Positions 16,523-26,082 are shown, numbered from the stretch's first letter. The stretch is DNA of 64,000 nucleotides from CAZVGZ01 sp964627605 (GCA_964627605.1 CAZVGZ010000005.1:1-64000), one strand, 5' to 3'. The notes: generated from the sequence alone by a model not told the origin. Numbers and translations are program-made.

Positions 16523-19066
16523 ATGGATGATAACAATATGTTCACCGAGCGTGTCAAGAAAGTTATGGGATACGCACGTGAAGAGTCACAACGTCTAGGT
16601 CACGACTACGTTGGCACCGAGCATCTTCTCATGGGTCTCATAAGAGAGGGCGACGGCGTTGCCATCACAGTCCTGACCAATCTTGGTCTCGACATCGACA
16701 CGATCCGTCAGTCGGTTGAAGACGCGGTCCAACAGACCGGTGGCGCGATGTTGATGGGCGCAGCCCCATTTACGCCAAAAGCCAAGGAGATACTAGAACT
16801 TGCAGCCACCGAAGGGCGCGAAATGAAAGCGCCTTACGTCGGCACCGAACATCTGCTGCTGGCGCTCTGCAAAGATCGGGACAGCCTCTCTGCACAGATA
16901 CTCTCAGCAATGGGAGCTGAGTACAAAACTATCAAGGAAGAGGTGAAGACGGTCCTCAGCGGCGGCAAAACTCCTCAATCCAAAGATAAAAAGAGCAAGA
17001 CCCCGTTTCTCGATCATTTCGGTCGCGATCTGACACAGCTAGCCCGTGAAAAGAAGCTCGACCCTGTGATCGGTCGCGAGCGGGAAATTGAGCGCGTGAG
17101 CCAGATTCTTAGCCGCCGCAAGAAGAACAACCCTGTTCTCATTGGCGAGCCAGGCGTGGGCAAAACAGCAATAGTAGAGGGGCTGGCCCAACGGATAATC
17201 GCCAAAGAGGTGCCCAGAGTATTAGAAGGCAAACGACTGGTCACCCTGGATATGGGTGGCATCGTCGCAGGGACAAAATACCGTGGTCAGTTCGAAGAGC
17301 GGATCAAAGCGATAATGAACGAACTGAGCCAGAATACCGATGTTATCACGTTTATTGATGAGCTTCACACAATAGTCGGCGCAGGCTCCGCCGAGGGCAC
17401 CCTGGACGCCTCGAACCTGTTTAAGCCAGCACTGTCCAGGGGTGAGCTTCAGTGCATCGGTGCCACAACCCTCGACGAGTACCGCAGATACATCGAAAAA
17501 GATGGCGCGCTGGAGCGGCGCTTCCAGACTATCATGATCGATCCGCCCTCCACTGAAGACACCACCGCGATAATGAAGGGTCTACGCCCGAGCTACGAAG
17601 AGCATCACCGGGTCAAATACCCCGATGCGACTCTCGAATCGGCGGTCTATCTGGCCGAAAGATACATCCAGGACAGGTTCCAGCCTGACAAATCATTGGA
17701 TGTCATCGACGAAGCTGGCTCCCGTGTTCACCTCTCCAGGGTGACTATTCCTCAGGATTTGAAGGATATGGAGAGCGAGATAGCGGAGGTTGAAGCCGAA
17801 AAGAACACCGCTGTCGCCGATCAGAATTTCGAGCTGGCGGCAAATCTGCGCGACAAGGTCAAAGAACTGCAAGAAAAGCTCGAAGAGAAGCGTGAGGCAT
17901 GGGAAGAGGAGCGCGACAACGAGGTGGTGGAGGTCACTGAGGAAGACATCGCCTACGTTATCGCCTCCATGACAGGGATTCCGGTTTTTCGTCTGGCACA
18001 GAACGAATCCGAGAAACTTCTCAATATGGAGGCCGGCCTAGGCCAAAGGGTCGTCGGTCAGGTCGAAGCGATCCAGGCTATCTCCAAAGCCATCAGGCGC
18101 TCAAGGACGGGTCTTAAAGACCCAGAGCGTCCCATCGGGTCGTTTATCTTCTTAGGCCCAACCGGAGTCGGAAAGACCGAACTGGCGAAGGCGCTCGCCG
18201 AATACCTGTTTGAAGACGATGAGGCGCTCATACGTATCGACATGTCCGAGTTCATGGAGAAGTTCGCCGTCAGCCGTCTAGTCGGTGCTCCTCCTGGCTA
18301 CGTTGGCTATGAGGAAGGTGGACAGCTCACCGAAAAGATCAGGCGCAAGCCATACTCTGTCGTCCTCTTCGACGAGATCGAAAAAGCGCACCCTGATGTA
18401 TTCAACATCCTGCTTCAGGTCCTTGATGACGGACGGCTGACTGACAGCTACGGCAGAAAAGTCGATTTTCGCAACGCACTCGTCATTATGACATCCAACT
18501 TGGGCAGCAGGGACATCGGTGACGGGAGCGGATTTGGGTTCGCAGCGAAAGACGGCCTGATGTCGAGGCCACAGATGGAGAAGCAGATCGACCGGGAGCT
18601 CAAACGAGCATTCAATCCAGAATTCCTGAACCGCGTCGATGATGTCGTCGTGTTCAACACGCTTGATCGCGAAGATATTTTTGAGATAATCGATATCGTC
18701 TCCCAAGACCTGATCGGTCGTCTGGAGGAGCGGAACCTCAAACTTGAGATCGACGAGGGGGCCAGAGGGGTTCTGGCCGACCACGGTTTCAAACCTTCAT
18801 TGGGTGCCCGTCCGCTCAAACGGACTATACAGCGTCTTTTGGAAGATCCGCTCGCAGAAGAGATTCTGGCAGGAAAATTCGACGACGGAGGTACTATCCA
18901 CGTTGAAAAAGGGGAGTCGGACGAGTTTTCGTTCACCCTTGAGCCTCTGCCGCCAACAGAGGACTCTAACGATGACGAGGGGCGCGACGACAGCGGCGGC
19001 GAAGCTGACGATCCGGTTCCGACCTCTGAAGCCGGATCAGAAGTGGCTATTCCTTCACCGTCTTGA
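16523..19066 (+). CDS. clpC: ATP-dependent Clp protease ATPase subunit ClpC
   Basis: 847 residues. AAA+ unfoldase that feeds substrates, including arginine-phosphorylated proteins, to ClpP. Domains in order: two Clp N-terminal repeats (about 1-145), first AAA+ module with Walker A GEPGVGKT near 207, a middle region with a UVR motif (NFELAANLRDKVKELQEKL, about 430-450) and second AAA+ module with Walker A GPTGVGKTELAKALAE near 545. The C-terminal tail is acidic and extended. The UVR motif separates ClpC from ClpB and ClpA. A GGAGG precedes the ATG. clpP is not in the window. With mcsA and mcsB this forms a Gram-positive-style quality-control module in a Gram-negative setting. Confidence 0.96.
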   Translation: MDDNNMFTERVKKVMGYAREESQRLGHDYVGTEHLLMGLIREGDGVAITVLTNLGLDIDTIRQSVEDAVQQTGGAMLMGAAPFTPKAKEILELAATEGREMKAPYVGTEHLLLALCKDRDSLSAQILSAMGAEYKTIKEEVKTVLSGGKTPQSKDKKSKTPFLDHFGRDLTQLAREKKLDPVIGREREIERVSQILSRRKKNNPVLIGEPGVGKTAIVEGLAQRIIAKEVPRVLEGKRLVTLDMGGIVAGTKYRGQFEERIKAIMNELSQNTDVITFIDELHTIVGAGSAEGTLDASNLFKPALSRGELQCIGATTLDEYRRYIEKDGALERRFQTIMIDPPSTEDTTAIMKGLRPSYEEHHRVKYPDATLESAVYLAERYIQDRFQPDKSLDVIDEAGSRVHLSRVTIPQDLKDMESEIAEVEAEKNTAVADQNFELAANLRDKVKELQEKLEEKREAWEEERDNEVVEVTEEDIAYVIASMTGIPVFRLAQNESEKLLNMEAGLGQRVVGQVEAIQAISKAIRRSRTGLKDPERPIGSFIFLGPTGVGKTELAKALAEYLFEDDEALIRIDMSEFMEKFAVSRLVGAPPGYVGYEEGGQLTEKIRRKPYSVVLFDEIEKAHPDVFNILLQVLDDGRLTDSYGRKVDFRNALVIMTSNLGSRDIGDGSGFGFAAKDGLMSRPQMEKQIDRELKRAFNPEFLNRVDDVVVFNTLDREDIFEIIDIVSQDLIGRLEERNLKLEIDEGARGVLADHGFKPSLGARPLKRTIQRLLEDPLAEEILAGKFDDGGTIHVEKGESDEFSFTLEPLPPTEDSNDDEGRDDSGGEADDPVPTSEAGSEVAIPSPS

Positions 19067-19088
19067 TACAGCATAGTTGAGCAAAGAT

Positions 19089-19120
19089 AGGGCCGTGTGC
19101 CTATAGAGGCGCGCGGCCCT
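19089..19120 (+). terminator. long hairpin after clpC
   Basis: A 14-base arm (19089-19102) pairs with 19107-19120 across a four-base loop ATAG, with two G-U pairs. The T-run after it is poor. It is well placed as the end of the mcsA-mcsA2-mcsB-clpC unit. Confidence 0.6.
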
Positions 19121-19288
19121 CAGTATGTCCATTTCTGCGGTTTTGGAACCGTTGCCTTCCTTGAGCCGTCCGAACGGTCTGCACATAGCTTCAAGCCTAG
19201 ACACGAACCCGCTTGTGTTCGTATGTTACAATCTTTGCACTGTTTGGCGTTTCCAAACAGGTTTTTGTGGCAAGCTTTCAAAGCCGCC

Positions 19289-19294
19289 AGGGAG
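19289..19294 (+). promoter_or_regulatory. ribosome binding site that sets the bamA start
   Basis: AGGGAG lies 10 bases before GTG 19305. The longer frame opening at ATG 19125 would place 60 residues without a signal peptide in front of the export signal, so GTG 19305 is preferred. Confidence 0.6.
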
Positions 19295-19304
19295 AGCCAA
19301 GCTA

Positions 19305-21596
19305 GTGGGTAGATTCTCGAATTTATGCCTCGGTCTATGCGTTCTCTTACTCATTGGCTCTGCTGACGCGGCAACGATTGACAGTGTCAAAGTCGAGGGA
19401 AACTACCGCTCCGACACCTCTCTGATCCTGGCGACTTCAGGTCTATCACCTGGTCGCGAGCTAACCCCGGTGGCGGTCCAACAGACCATCCGGCGCCTGT
19501 ACAAACTCAGCATCTTCTCCGATGTCGCCGTCCTAAGACAACCATCAGATCGACCCAACCGGGACGTTGTAGTCATCCGGGTCAGAGAGTTCCCTACCCT
19601 AGACCGGGTCTACATGGATGGCTTCGACAAAATCGACGAAGATGATCTTTTGACAGAGATCAGGTTCGCCTCCGGTCAGGTGGTCAGTCCCAGAGCTATA
19701 CTTCGCGGTCGCCAGTCGATGCTTCGCAAATACCGCGATGAAGGCTACCACATGGCTGAAGTCGATTGGGACACAACCGCAAGCGAAGTACCTGGAAAAA
19801 TTGATCTGGTCTACCGCATCACTGAAGGCCAGAAGGTTCAGGTCGATCGCATCCGGTTTCACGGCAACTTCGCGCTCACCGACGCAGATCTTCAAAAGGT
19901 GATGGAGACCAAAGAGGATAGGTGGTGGCGTTCTGCGGACTACGACGAGGACCTCTATTTTGACGACAAAGAGATGGTGCTGTCTCTCTACCGCAGGCAC
20001 GGATATCGCGATGCATCTGTCGCGGCGGACACGGTCTATCTAGGAGAGTCCGGCGAAGATCTGTATATCGACATCACGGTTGACGAGGGACAGGAGTACC
20101 AGTTTGGCCAGATCGAATGGGATGGCAACGACCTTGTACCCGACCGTGAGATTCACGCTCTCGTGACGCTATCAGAGGGCAATGTCTACGACGAAGAGGC
20201 TATCACCGAAAGCCGCGTCAACATCTACAACGCCTATCAAGAGCGCGGCTATCTAGGCGCGAACATCCAGCCGTTCGAGACCATCCGCAAAGACACAATC
20301 GACATCGACATCTCCATCGTCGAAGGGCAGCCGTCGCGCATCCGTCTAATTGAGATTGTCGGCAACACAAAAACCAAAGAAAAAGTGATTAGGCGCGAAC
20401 TAGTGATGCGCCCAGGTGACGTTTTCCGGCGCTCGGCGATGGAGCGGAGTTTCCGCAACATCTTTTTCCTCAACTACTTTGAAGAGGTTGCCCCCGACGT
20501 AAAACCTCTGCCAGACGGCGATGTGGACCTTATCTGGTCGGTGACTGAAAAGCACACCGGACGCGCCACGCTGGCGGTGGGATATGGCCAGGAAGACAAG
20601 CTCGTCGGGCAGATCGGGTTGGGAATCCCCAACCTGTTCGGCAACGGGCAGGCGGTCGATTTCAACTGGGAATTTGGTAGGACGACGAACAATTTCTACC
20701 TGAGTTTCTCTGAACCGTGGATATTCGACACCCCGACATCTGGCTCAATCACGCTGTTCAGCACGCGCCGCAATCTCGATGTAGACGAATCCAATGAGGG
20801 CTTCAGCGTGCGTGTCGGACGCAGGCTTAGGTTCCCAGACGACTATTCACGGGTAGTCGCTAGCTACCGTTTCGCGCAGTCAGACTACTCGTTTCCCAGT
20901 AACTGGACCGATGCTGACAAGCGCAGGTTTGTCAGCGAACCCGATGACCTGCCGTTCATCACCTCCAGTCTTGGTCTGGGCTACATCCGCGACGCGAGAA
21001 ACCTGCCGATGTTCCCCACCGCCGGTTCGTATTTCTCCTATAATATCACCGTCGCTGGCGGGCCTATGGGCGGCGACGTGCGCTACAACCGACACGAAGC
21101 CAAAGCCGAGTTCTACCTGCCTCTCCTCAAAGTAAAAACCTGGGAGCCAGCTCTAGGTCTCAAAACCTCGTTCGGGCACATCAACGCCCCAGACAGGTTC
21201 GATGTGCCGCTGGGTGAGAGGTTCCGACCTGGTGGGATAAGTTGGGACGGTCAGATTCGAGGCTACGTCGATTGGGGAATCGGGCCGAAAGACGAACAGG
21301 GAAGGCTGATCGGCGGTTTTACGCAGTTGATTACCACAGCAGAGATCAGCATTCCGGTAGTCCCGCAGCAGATTTACGGTGTTCTATTCGCCGATGCAGG
21401 CAATGCATGGTTGTCCATCCCGGAGATGGACCCATATAATATGTATCGGTCATTGGGTTTCGGCATCAGAATCCAGAGCGGCTTGGTGGGGGTGATAGGG
21501 TTTGATTTCGCTTATGGATTTGACCGCCCGAACATAGAAGGTGGTGCAAGGTGGGAGACCCATTTCCAGTTTGGCCCCACTCTCGGTATTCGATAG
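19305..21596 (+). CDS. bamA: outer membrane protein assembly factor BamA
   Basis: About 763 residues. Essential Omp85 protein that inserts beta-barrels into the outer membrane. A signal peptide (NLCLGLCVLLLIGSADA) is cut before ATIDSVKVEGN. Several POTRA domains follow, recognisable by repeated V-x-G-N and G-Y starts (for example VEGNYRSDTS, MDGFDKIDED, FHGNFALTD, EIVGNTKTKEKVIRREL). The last half is a 16-strand-type barrel; the L6-region motif lies in GISWDGQIRGYVDWG. The protein ends in THFQFGPTLGIR rather than in an aromatic residue. It heads the envelope operon that continues through lpxB. Confidence 0.93.
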   Translation: MGRFSNLCLGLCVLLLIGSADAATIDSVKVEGNYRSDTSLILATSGLSPGRELTPVAVQQTIRRLYKLSIFSDVAVLRQPSDRPNRDVVVIRVREFPTLDRVYMDGFDKIDEDDLLTEIRFASGQVVSPRAILRGRQSMLRKYRDEGYHMAEVDWDTTASEVPGKIDLVYRITEGQKVQVDRIRFHGNFALTDADLQKVMETKEDRWWRSADYDEDLYFDDKEMVLSLYRRHGYRDASVAADTVYLGESGEDLYIDITVDEGQEYQFGQIEWDGNDLVPDREIHALVTLSEGNVYDEEAITESRVNIYNAYQERGYLGANIQPFETIRKDTIDIDISIVEGQPSRIRLIEIVGNTKTKEKVIRRELVMRPGDVFRRSAMERSFRNIFFLNYFEEVAPDVKPLPDGDVDLIWSVTEKHTGRATLAVGYGQEDKLVGQIGLGIPNLFGNGQAVDFNWEFGRTTNNFYLSFSEPWIFDTPTSGSITLFSTRRNLDVDESNEGFSVRVGRRLRFPDDYSRVVASYRFAQSDYSFPSNWTDADKRRFVSEPDDLPFITSSLGLGYIRDARNLPMFPTAGSYFSYNITVAGGPMGGDVRYNRHEAKAEFYLPLLKVKTWEPALGLKTSFGHINAPDRFDVPLGERFRPGGISWDGQIRGYVDWGIGPKDEQGRLIGGFTQLITTAEISIPVVPQQIYGVLFADAGNAWLSIPEMDPYNMYRSLGFGIRIQSGLVGVIGFDFAYGFDRPNIEGGARWETHFQFGPTLGIR

Positions 21597-21652
21597 CTCT
21601 GATCTGAGATAGATATGTCAGAACAACCGCATGAGGACTACGAGGAGGGTGC

Positions 21653-22246
21653 GTGCGTAATTTTAAGTCGAGTCGCCTAATTATTCCCGTTGCGCTGGCG
21701 ATGTTGGTAGCTGGATTCGTTCCGTCGGCCAACGCCCAGTTCAAGATAGGGTTCATACTCGTCGAACAGATTCAGGAGCAGGCGCAACCTTTCCTCGATG
21801 CCAAAGACCGGCTGCAGCGGCAGGTCGCCGATAAAGAGTCCGAAGCTCAACAGCTTCAAGAAGAGATGAATCGCATAGCCGCAAACCTGAGTCGACAGGA
21901 AGCCATCCTCTCAGAAGAGCGCAAAACTCAGCTTCAGCGCGAAATAATGCAGCGCCGCCAGGACTACGAACGTTTTGCGACGCAGGCCCAGGAAGACCTC
22001 TCCCGCAGGCAGATGGACATAATGGGCCCCATACAGGAGCAGGTCAGAGTCATAATCAAGAGGTTGGCCGAAGAGGAGGGGTATGACCTGATCTTGGACG
22101 CCGCTGCCATCCTCTACCTCAAAGACCCTGATACCGACAACCTGACCGACCGGGTGATCGAAATTCTGAACGAAGAGGCGACACAGACGACCACTCCGGC
22201 TCGTGCAGGTCCAGGCCCAAGCCCAGGTGGCCGGGGCCGCAACTGA
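21653..22246 (+). CDS. skp: periplasmic chaperone of the Skp/OmpH family
   Basis: 197 residues. A signal peptide (ALAMLVAGFVPSANA) is followed by FKIGFI, the usual Skp start, and a long charged helical region (about residues 45-130) rich in Q, E and R that would form the coiled-coil tentacles. The C-terminal DLILDAAAILYL is the family's closing strand. The tail (ARAGPGPSPGGRGRN) is low-complexity. The start is GTG with GGAGGG upstream. Skp carries unfolded outer membrane proteins to BamA; position between bamA and lpxD is conserved in many bacteria. Confidence 0.88.
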   Translation: MRNFKSSRLIIPVALAMLVAGFVPSANAQFKIGFILVEQIQEQAQPFLDAKDRLQRQVADKESEAQQLQEEMNRIAANLSRQEAILSEERKTQLQREIMQRRQDYERFATQAQEDLSRRQMDIMGPIQEQVRVIIKRLAEEEGYDLILDAAAILYLKDPDTDNLTDRVIEILNEEATQTTTPARAGPGPSPGGRGRN

Positions 22247-22284
22247 TTACAGGGCATTGACTGCATTAGAGGAGGAGAGGGTCG

Positions 22285-23265
22285 GTGCTAAGCCTGGGTT
22301 TGCTCGCCGACCGGCTAGACGCGCGCCTTGAGGGTGGCGAGCGAGACACGACAATCACCAATGTCGCAACCCTCTCTGACGCCACTGACTCCAGCGTAGG
22401 CATCTATCTTCATCGCCGCTATCGAGACGATCTGGACGCGACTGACGCCGCAGCGGTCTTGGTGTCTCCCGATTTGGCGCAAGACTTACAACACCCTCGG
22501 ATCATACCTGAAAACCCGGAAGTTGCCTTCGCAGAGCTTTTGGAGATATTCGCGCCAGTAGAACCCCTGCACGCGATTCATCCCTCTGACGCTGTAATCG
22601 ACCCATCGGCATCAATACACCCATCCTCACACGTGGATTCTGGTGCGGTGATATCTAGTGGGGTAGTTGTCGGCGAAAAATGCCGCATCGGTGCCAACGC
22701 TGTCATACTGTCCGGTGTCCGTATAGGCGACCGTGTCCTGATCGGCCCTGGTAGTGTCATAGGCAGCGACGGTTTCGGTTATGTGTGGGACGGCACACGG
22801 CATAGAAAACTCGTTCATATCGGTACAGTGTTGATAGAAGACGATGTGGAGATCGGCGCGAATGTCACCGTAGACCGAGCGACACTGGGAACCACCACCA
22901 TAAGGTCAGGAACAAAGATCGACAACTTGGTTCAGATCGCTCACAATGTCGATATAGGGTCCAACACCCTCATCGCCGCGCAGGTTGGGATAGCTGGAAG
23001 CAGCACGCTCGGTGGTGGAGTAAAGCTAGCGGGTCAATCAGGGGTGTCCGATCATGTTACCATCGGCGAAGGTGTGGCTGTGGCGGCCAAATCCGCCGTG
23101 ATGAAATCCGTCAAACAAGGCACCATAGCCGGTCAACCCGCTCGACCTTTGGCACAGCAGCGCCGCGCAGAGGCCGCTCTTTTCAAACTCCCTAAGCTGC
23201 TCCGACAGGTAACCAAGCTCCAAGCTCGAATCAAGGAGCTGGAGGTGTCGGCTCAAGGCTCATGA
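22285..23265 (+). CDS. lpxD: UDP-3-O-acylglucosamine N-acyltransferase
   Basis: 326 residues. Third step of lipid A synthesis: transfers a hydroxyacyl chain from ACP to UDP-3-O-acyl-glucosamine. An N-terminal uridine-binding domain (about 1-100) is followed by a left-handed beta-helix of hexapeptide repeats (IHPSSHVDSGAVISSG onward). The catalytic histidine is in LVQIAHNVDIG, and GSDGFGYVWDGTRHRK is a LpxD-specific block. A C-terminal helix (LLRQVTKLQARIKELE) closes the trimer. GTG start; the stop overlaps the lpxC ATG. Confidence 0.95.
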   Translation: MLSLGLLADRLDARLEGGERDTTITNVATLSDATDSSVGIYLHRRYRDDLDATDAAAVLVSPDLAQDLQHPRIIPENPEVAFAELLEIFAPVEPLHAIHPSDAVIDPSASIHPSSHVDSGAVISSGVVVGEKCRIGANAVILSGVRIGDRVLIGPGSVIGSDGFGYVWDGTRHRKLVHIGTVLIEDDVEIGANVTVDRATLGTTTIRSGTKIDNLVQIAHNVDIGSNTLIAAQVGIAGSSTLGGGVKLAGQSGVSDHVTIGEGVAVAAKSAVMKSVKQGTIAGQPARPLAQQRRAEAALFKLPKLLRQVTKLQARIKELEVSAQGS

Positions 23266-24134
23266 CCGAACGACTCACCGGCATCGGAATCCATTCCGGG
23301 CAACCGGTGAATGTAGTTATTACCAAACGTCCAGCCGGTTCAACCGGAATACTGCTTCGTCGCACCGACATCGCCAAATCGGGCGACATAGCACTTTCGG
23401 CGTCATCTGTCGTATCCACGTCGCGAGGCGTGGTGATTGGATCGGGCGGAGTCTCAATCGGATCGGTGGAGCATTTTGCTGCGGCGTGCGGATTGACAGG
23501 GGCGGACGGGTTGTTGGTGGAGGTGAACGGGCCAGAGCTACCCATTGGCGATGGAAGCGTCCAAGAATTCTCCGGCGCTCTGTCAGCATTGGGGTTTTCA
23601 GCCCCAGAAAGTCATTCTAATCTCACGCCAGATACTCCCGTTATAGTGGACCACAGTTCAAGTTGGGCACGCGCTGAGCCAGCAGACTCGTTTTCGGCGA
23701 TTTTCAACGGCATCGGGCCCAACAGAGATGAGTGCCAAGTCTTGTGGAGAGAGGGTGAGCCCTTTGGGCAGCTTGTGTCTGCAAGGACGTTTTGCAGGCT
23801 GAGCGAGATTGAAACTCTGTGGGGAATGGGGCTGATTAGAGGCGGTGGGCTGGACCGTGCACTGGTGTATGCCGATGTTCCAACGGACCGCGTACGAATG
23901 AGCGACATCGCCCAACGGTTCGGGGGCGGAGACATCCGCCCAAACTATGAGGGGTTGTTAGGCGAACAGAAACATCGAATAGCCAGCGAGTGGGCATGGC
24001 ACAAGCTGCTGGACCTTATTGGTGACGTGATGCTATTGGGTGGGCTCCCAAAGGCACAGGTGAGCGCATATGGCGGCGGGCACACTCTACATCTGGCGCT
24101 GCTAAAGAGATGGAAAGCCAGCGCGGCGGCATAG
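23262..24134 (+). CDS. lpxC: UDP-3-O-acyl-N-acetylglucosamine deacetylase
   Basis: 290 residues. Zinc enzyme for the committed step of lipid A synthesis. Family motifs: LTGIGIHSGQPVNV at the start, the zinc histidine in SVEHFAAA, ELPIGDGSVQEF, and a second cluster WAWHKLLDLIGD followed by YGGGHTLH with the catalytic histidine. It is coupled to lpxD and followed, after 61 bases, by fabZ. The length is a little short compared with about 305 in Proteobacteria, but all key blocks are present. Confidence 0.94.
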   Translation: MTERLTGIGIHSGQPVNVVITKRPAGSTGILLRRTDIAKSGDIALSASSVVSTSRGVVIGSGGVSIGSVEHFAAACGLTGADGLLVEVNGPELPIGDGSVQEFSGALSALGFSAPESHSNLTPDTPVIVDHSSSWARAEPADSFSAIFNGIGPNRDECQVLWREGEPFGQLVSARTFCRLSEIETLWGMGLIRGGGLDRALVYADVPTDRVRMSDIAQRFGGGDIRPNYEGLLGEQKHRIASEWAWHKLLDLIGDVMLLGGLPKAQVSAYGGGHTLHLALLKRWKASAAA

Positions 24135-24195
24135 TTCATACAGGCAGGCCAAATACTGTTTTTCAAGGCTATCCTAACAACCGAGGAGGAAAACT

Positions 24196-24663
24196 GTGAC
24201 AGAAGAGACCACACCCGTGCATGACATCCAGGGGATTTTGGCTACGATTCCGCACCGATACCCGATGCTTCTGGTGGACCGAATTATCGAAGAAACCCCA
24301 GGGGAGCGGATCGTCGGGATCAAGAACGTCACGATGAACGAGGAGTTCTTCCAGGGGCATTTTCCAGGCAATCCGATAATGCCAGGAGTTCTTCAGATGG
24401 AAGCGATGGCGCAGACCGCCTGCATGCTTCTTACCGGGGTAATGGGTGAGGACGAGGGCCCCAAAGTGCCTTTCTTCATGGGCATCGACAACGCCAAGTT
24501 CCGCAGGCCGGTAACCCCTGGCGACCAGTTGCGCATGGAGATCACCATCACCCGCGCGCGACGGAACATTTTCGTAGTACATGGCGCTGGGACCGTCGAT
24601 GGCAAAGCCGTCGTGGAGGCTGACATAACAGCGATGTTAGCTGACGTTTCCGCCGCAACCTAG
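24196..24663 (+). CDS. fabZ: 3-hydroxyacyl-ACP dehydratase
   Basis: 155 residues. Hot-dog fold dehydratase of fatty acid elongation that also competes for the hydroxyacyl-ACP used by LpxA and LpxD. Motifs: IPHRYPMLLVDRI and the catalytic FFQGHFPGNPIMPGVLQMEA (His and Glu). GTG start with a strong GAGGAGGA ribosome site. In Bacteroidota lpxC and fabZ are fused; here they are adjacent but separate. Confidence 0.95.
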   Translation: MTEETTPVHDIQGILATIPHRYPMLLVDRIIEETPGERIVGIKNVTMNEEFFQGHFPGNPIMPGVLQMEAMAQTACMLLTGVMGEDEGPKVPFFMGIDNAKFRRPVTPGDQLRMEITITRARRNIFVVHGAGTVDGKAVVEADITAMLADVSAAT

Positions 24664-24679
24664 CCCTCCAAAGGCGCCG

Positions 24680-25450
24680 ATGCCAGATATTCACTCAACT
24701 GCGGTCGTCTCGCCAAACGCCGTCGTGGCCGATGGCGTGGTGATTGGACCGCTGTCGGTTGTGGATGACGAGGTGACTATAGGCCCCGGCACCACTGTCG
24801 GCCCCCACGTCCATCTAACAGGCCGGACCACCATCGGCACCAACTGCCGTATTCATCACGGTGGTTCTGTCGGCGGCTCTCCCCAGACCGATCCCGCCAC
24901 CGACGATCCAGGTCGTGTAGCCATCGGCGACGACGTCACCATCAGGGAGGGGGTGACGATCAACTCTTCTAGCGAGAGCGATGGCGTCACCACCGTCGGA
25001 TCTGGAACGATGATGATGGCTCTCTGCCATGTCGGTCATGACGCCAAGGTCGGCGAGAATGTCACCCTGGCTAACGGCGCGACGTTGGGTGGACACGTTG
25101 TTGTTGGAGAGTCCGTCGGGATCAGCGCGATGGTACCGGTCCATCAGTGGTGCCGAATCGGGGCGCACGCCTATATAGGCGGCGGTTTTCGAGTCGTAAA
25201 GGACGTTCCGCCGTTTATTCTCGCGGCTGGCGAACCTCTCAGATCGGTGGGGCTAAACTTAGTGGGGCTGCGCCGCTGCGGATTCGACGAGGCGCGCATC
25301 AAGGCTCTCAAAAAACTCTACAGACTTTTTTTTCGCTCCGATCTAAACACCTCTCAAGCGCTGGATGCTCTGTCGGATTGGCCGGACAGTCCCGACAACA
25401 GACAGTTCGCAGAATTTGTCAAGAACGCCACCAGGGGCATCATCAAGTGA
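24680..25450 (+). CDS. lpxA: UDP-N-acetylglucosamine O-acyltransferase
   Basis: 256 residues. First step of lipid A synthesis. Left-handed beta-helix of hexapeptide repeats from the first residues (IHSTAVVSPNAVVADG). The catalytic histidine lies in CHVGHDAKVG, followed by LANGATLGGHVVVGE and VHQWCRIGAHAYIGGG, all LpxA-specific. The C-terminal helical domain begins at GLNLVGLRRCGF. The stop overlaps the GTG of an ICMT-like gene. Confidence 0.94.
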   Translation: MPDIHSTAVVSPNAVVADGVVIGPLSVVDDEVTIGPGTTVGPHVHLTGRTTIGTNCRIHHGGSVGGSPQTDPATDDPGRVAIGDDVTIREGVTINSSSESDGVTTVGSGTMMMALCHVGHDAKVGENVTLANGATLGGHVVVGESVGISAMVPVHQWCRIGAHAYIGGGFRVVKDVPPFILAAGEPLRSVGLNLVGLRRCGFDEARIKALKKLYRLFFRSDLNTSQALDALSDWPDSPDNRQFAEFVKNATRGIIK

Positions 25451-26082
25451 CCGGTTTTGAGGTAGTCGGTAGATGGTTGTTCAGGAGCCGTTCATGGACT
25501 CCGATCCCTGTTCTTGCTCTGCTGATCTATTCAGCGAGGCCGTCGCCTTTTTCACTGGGTTTAGGATCGGTATTGATAGCGGCGGGACAGACCGTCCGAC
25601 TCTGGGCGATCCGCCATATCGGCCCGGAATCTAGGAGCCGCAGCGACGGTCCACAAAAGCTGGCGACGACAGGGCCCTATGCATTTTTTTCACATCCGCT
25701 ATATATGGGTAACATCGCTATCACCTTGGGTGTTGTGATGGCGACTGGAGGACCGCGGTGGGTCTGGTTGCTCATCCTGCTGTTAGCATCGGTGCAGTAT
25801 CTATTTATCGCCAGCTATGAGCGATGGTGGCTCACCGAGCGGTTCGGCTCGGTATATACCGAACACAGGCGTACAGTATCGTGGCGTAGCCGACCACAGA
25901 TGCGCCGAAATGCGCAGACATCTGCGCCGACTGCGCATAGTGCGCCAGATTTGCCGCACATCGCGCACCGTGAAGCTGGTAAATCCGCAATCTGGTCGTG
26001 GCGCGATGCTATTGTCAGCGAACGCAGGACCCTTCAGGGTCTAGCGGCCATGGCGGTCCTGTTGTTCTTGCTGGGCCGCTAG
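25447..26082 (+). CDS. isoprenylcysteine carboxyl methyltransferase-like integral membrane methyltransferase
   Basis: 211 residues from GTG 25447, which overlaps the lpxA stop (an apparent longer frame from 25147 is only lpxA read out of frame). Several membrane helices are seen (about residues 18-50, 85-125). The SAM-binding C-terminal block of the ICMT/PEMT family is present: LATTGPYAFFSHPLYMGN and later YERWWLTERFGSVYTEHRRT. After residue 155 the tail is rich in A, H and R and is encoded by closely spaced TGCGC words; a last hydrophobic stretch ends the protein. The substrate is unknown. Its place between lpxA and lpxB hints at lipid or envelope modification, which is inference. Confidence 0.75.
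   Translation: MTGFEVVGRWLFRSRSWTPIPVLALLIYSARPSPFSLGLGSVLIAAGQTVRLWAIRHIGPESRSRSDGPQKLATTGPYAFFSHPLYMGNIAITLGVVMATGGPRWVWLLILLLASVQYLFIASYERWWLTERFGSVYTEHRRTVSWRSRPQMRRNAQTSAPTAHSAPDLPHIAHREAGKSAIWSWRDAIVSERRTLQGLAAMAVLLFLLGR

Noticed and set aside
19125..19304. Longer BamA start at ATG 19125
   Set aside because: It would put 60 unrelated residues before the signal peptide; GTG 19305 has AGGGAG at suitable spacing.
25147..25446. Longer start of the ICMT-like gene
   Set aside because: The extra codons are lpxA read in another frame; GTG 25447 gives the usual stop/start overlap.
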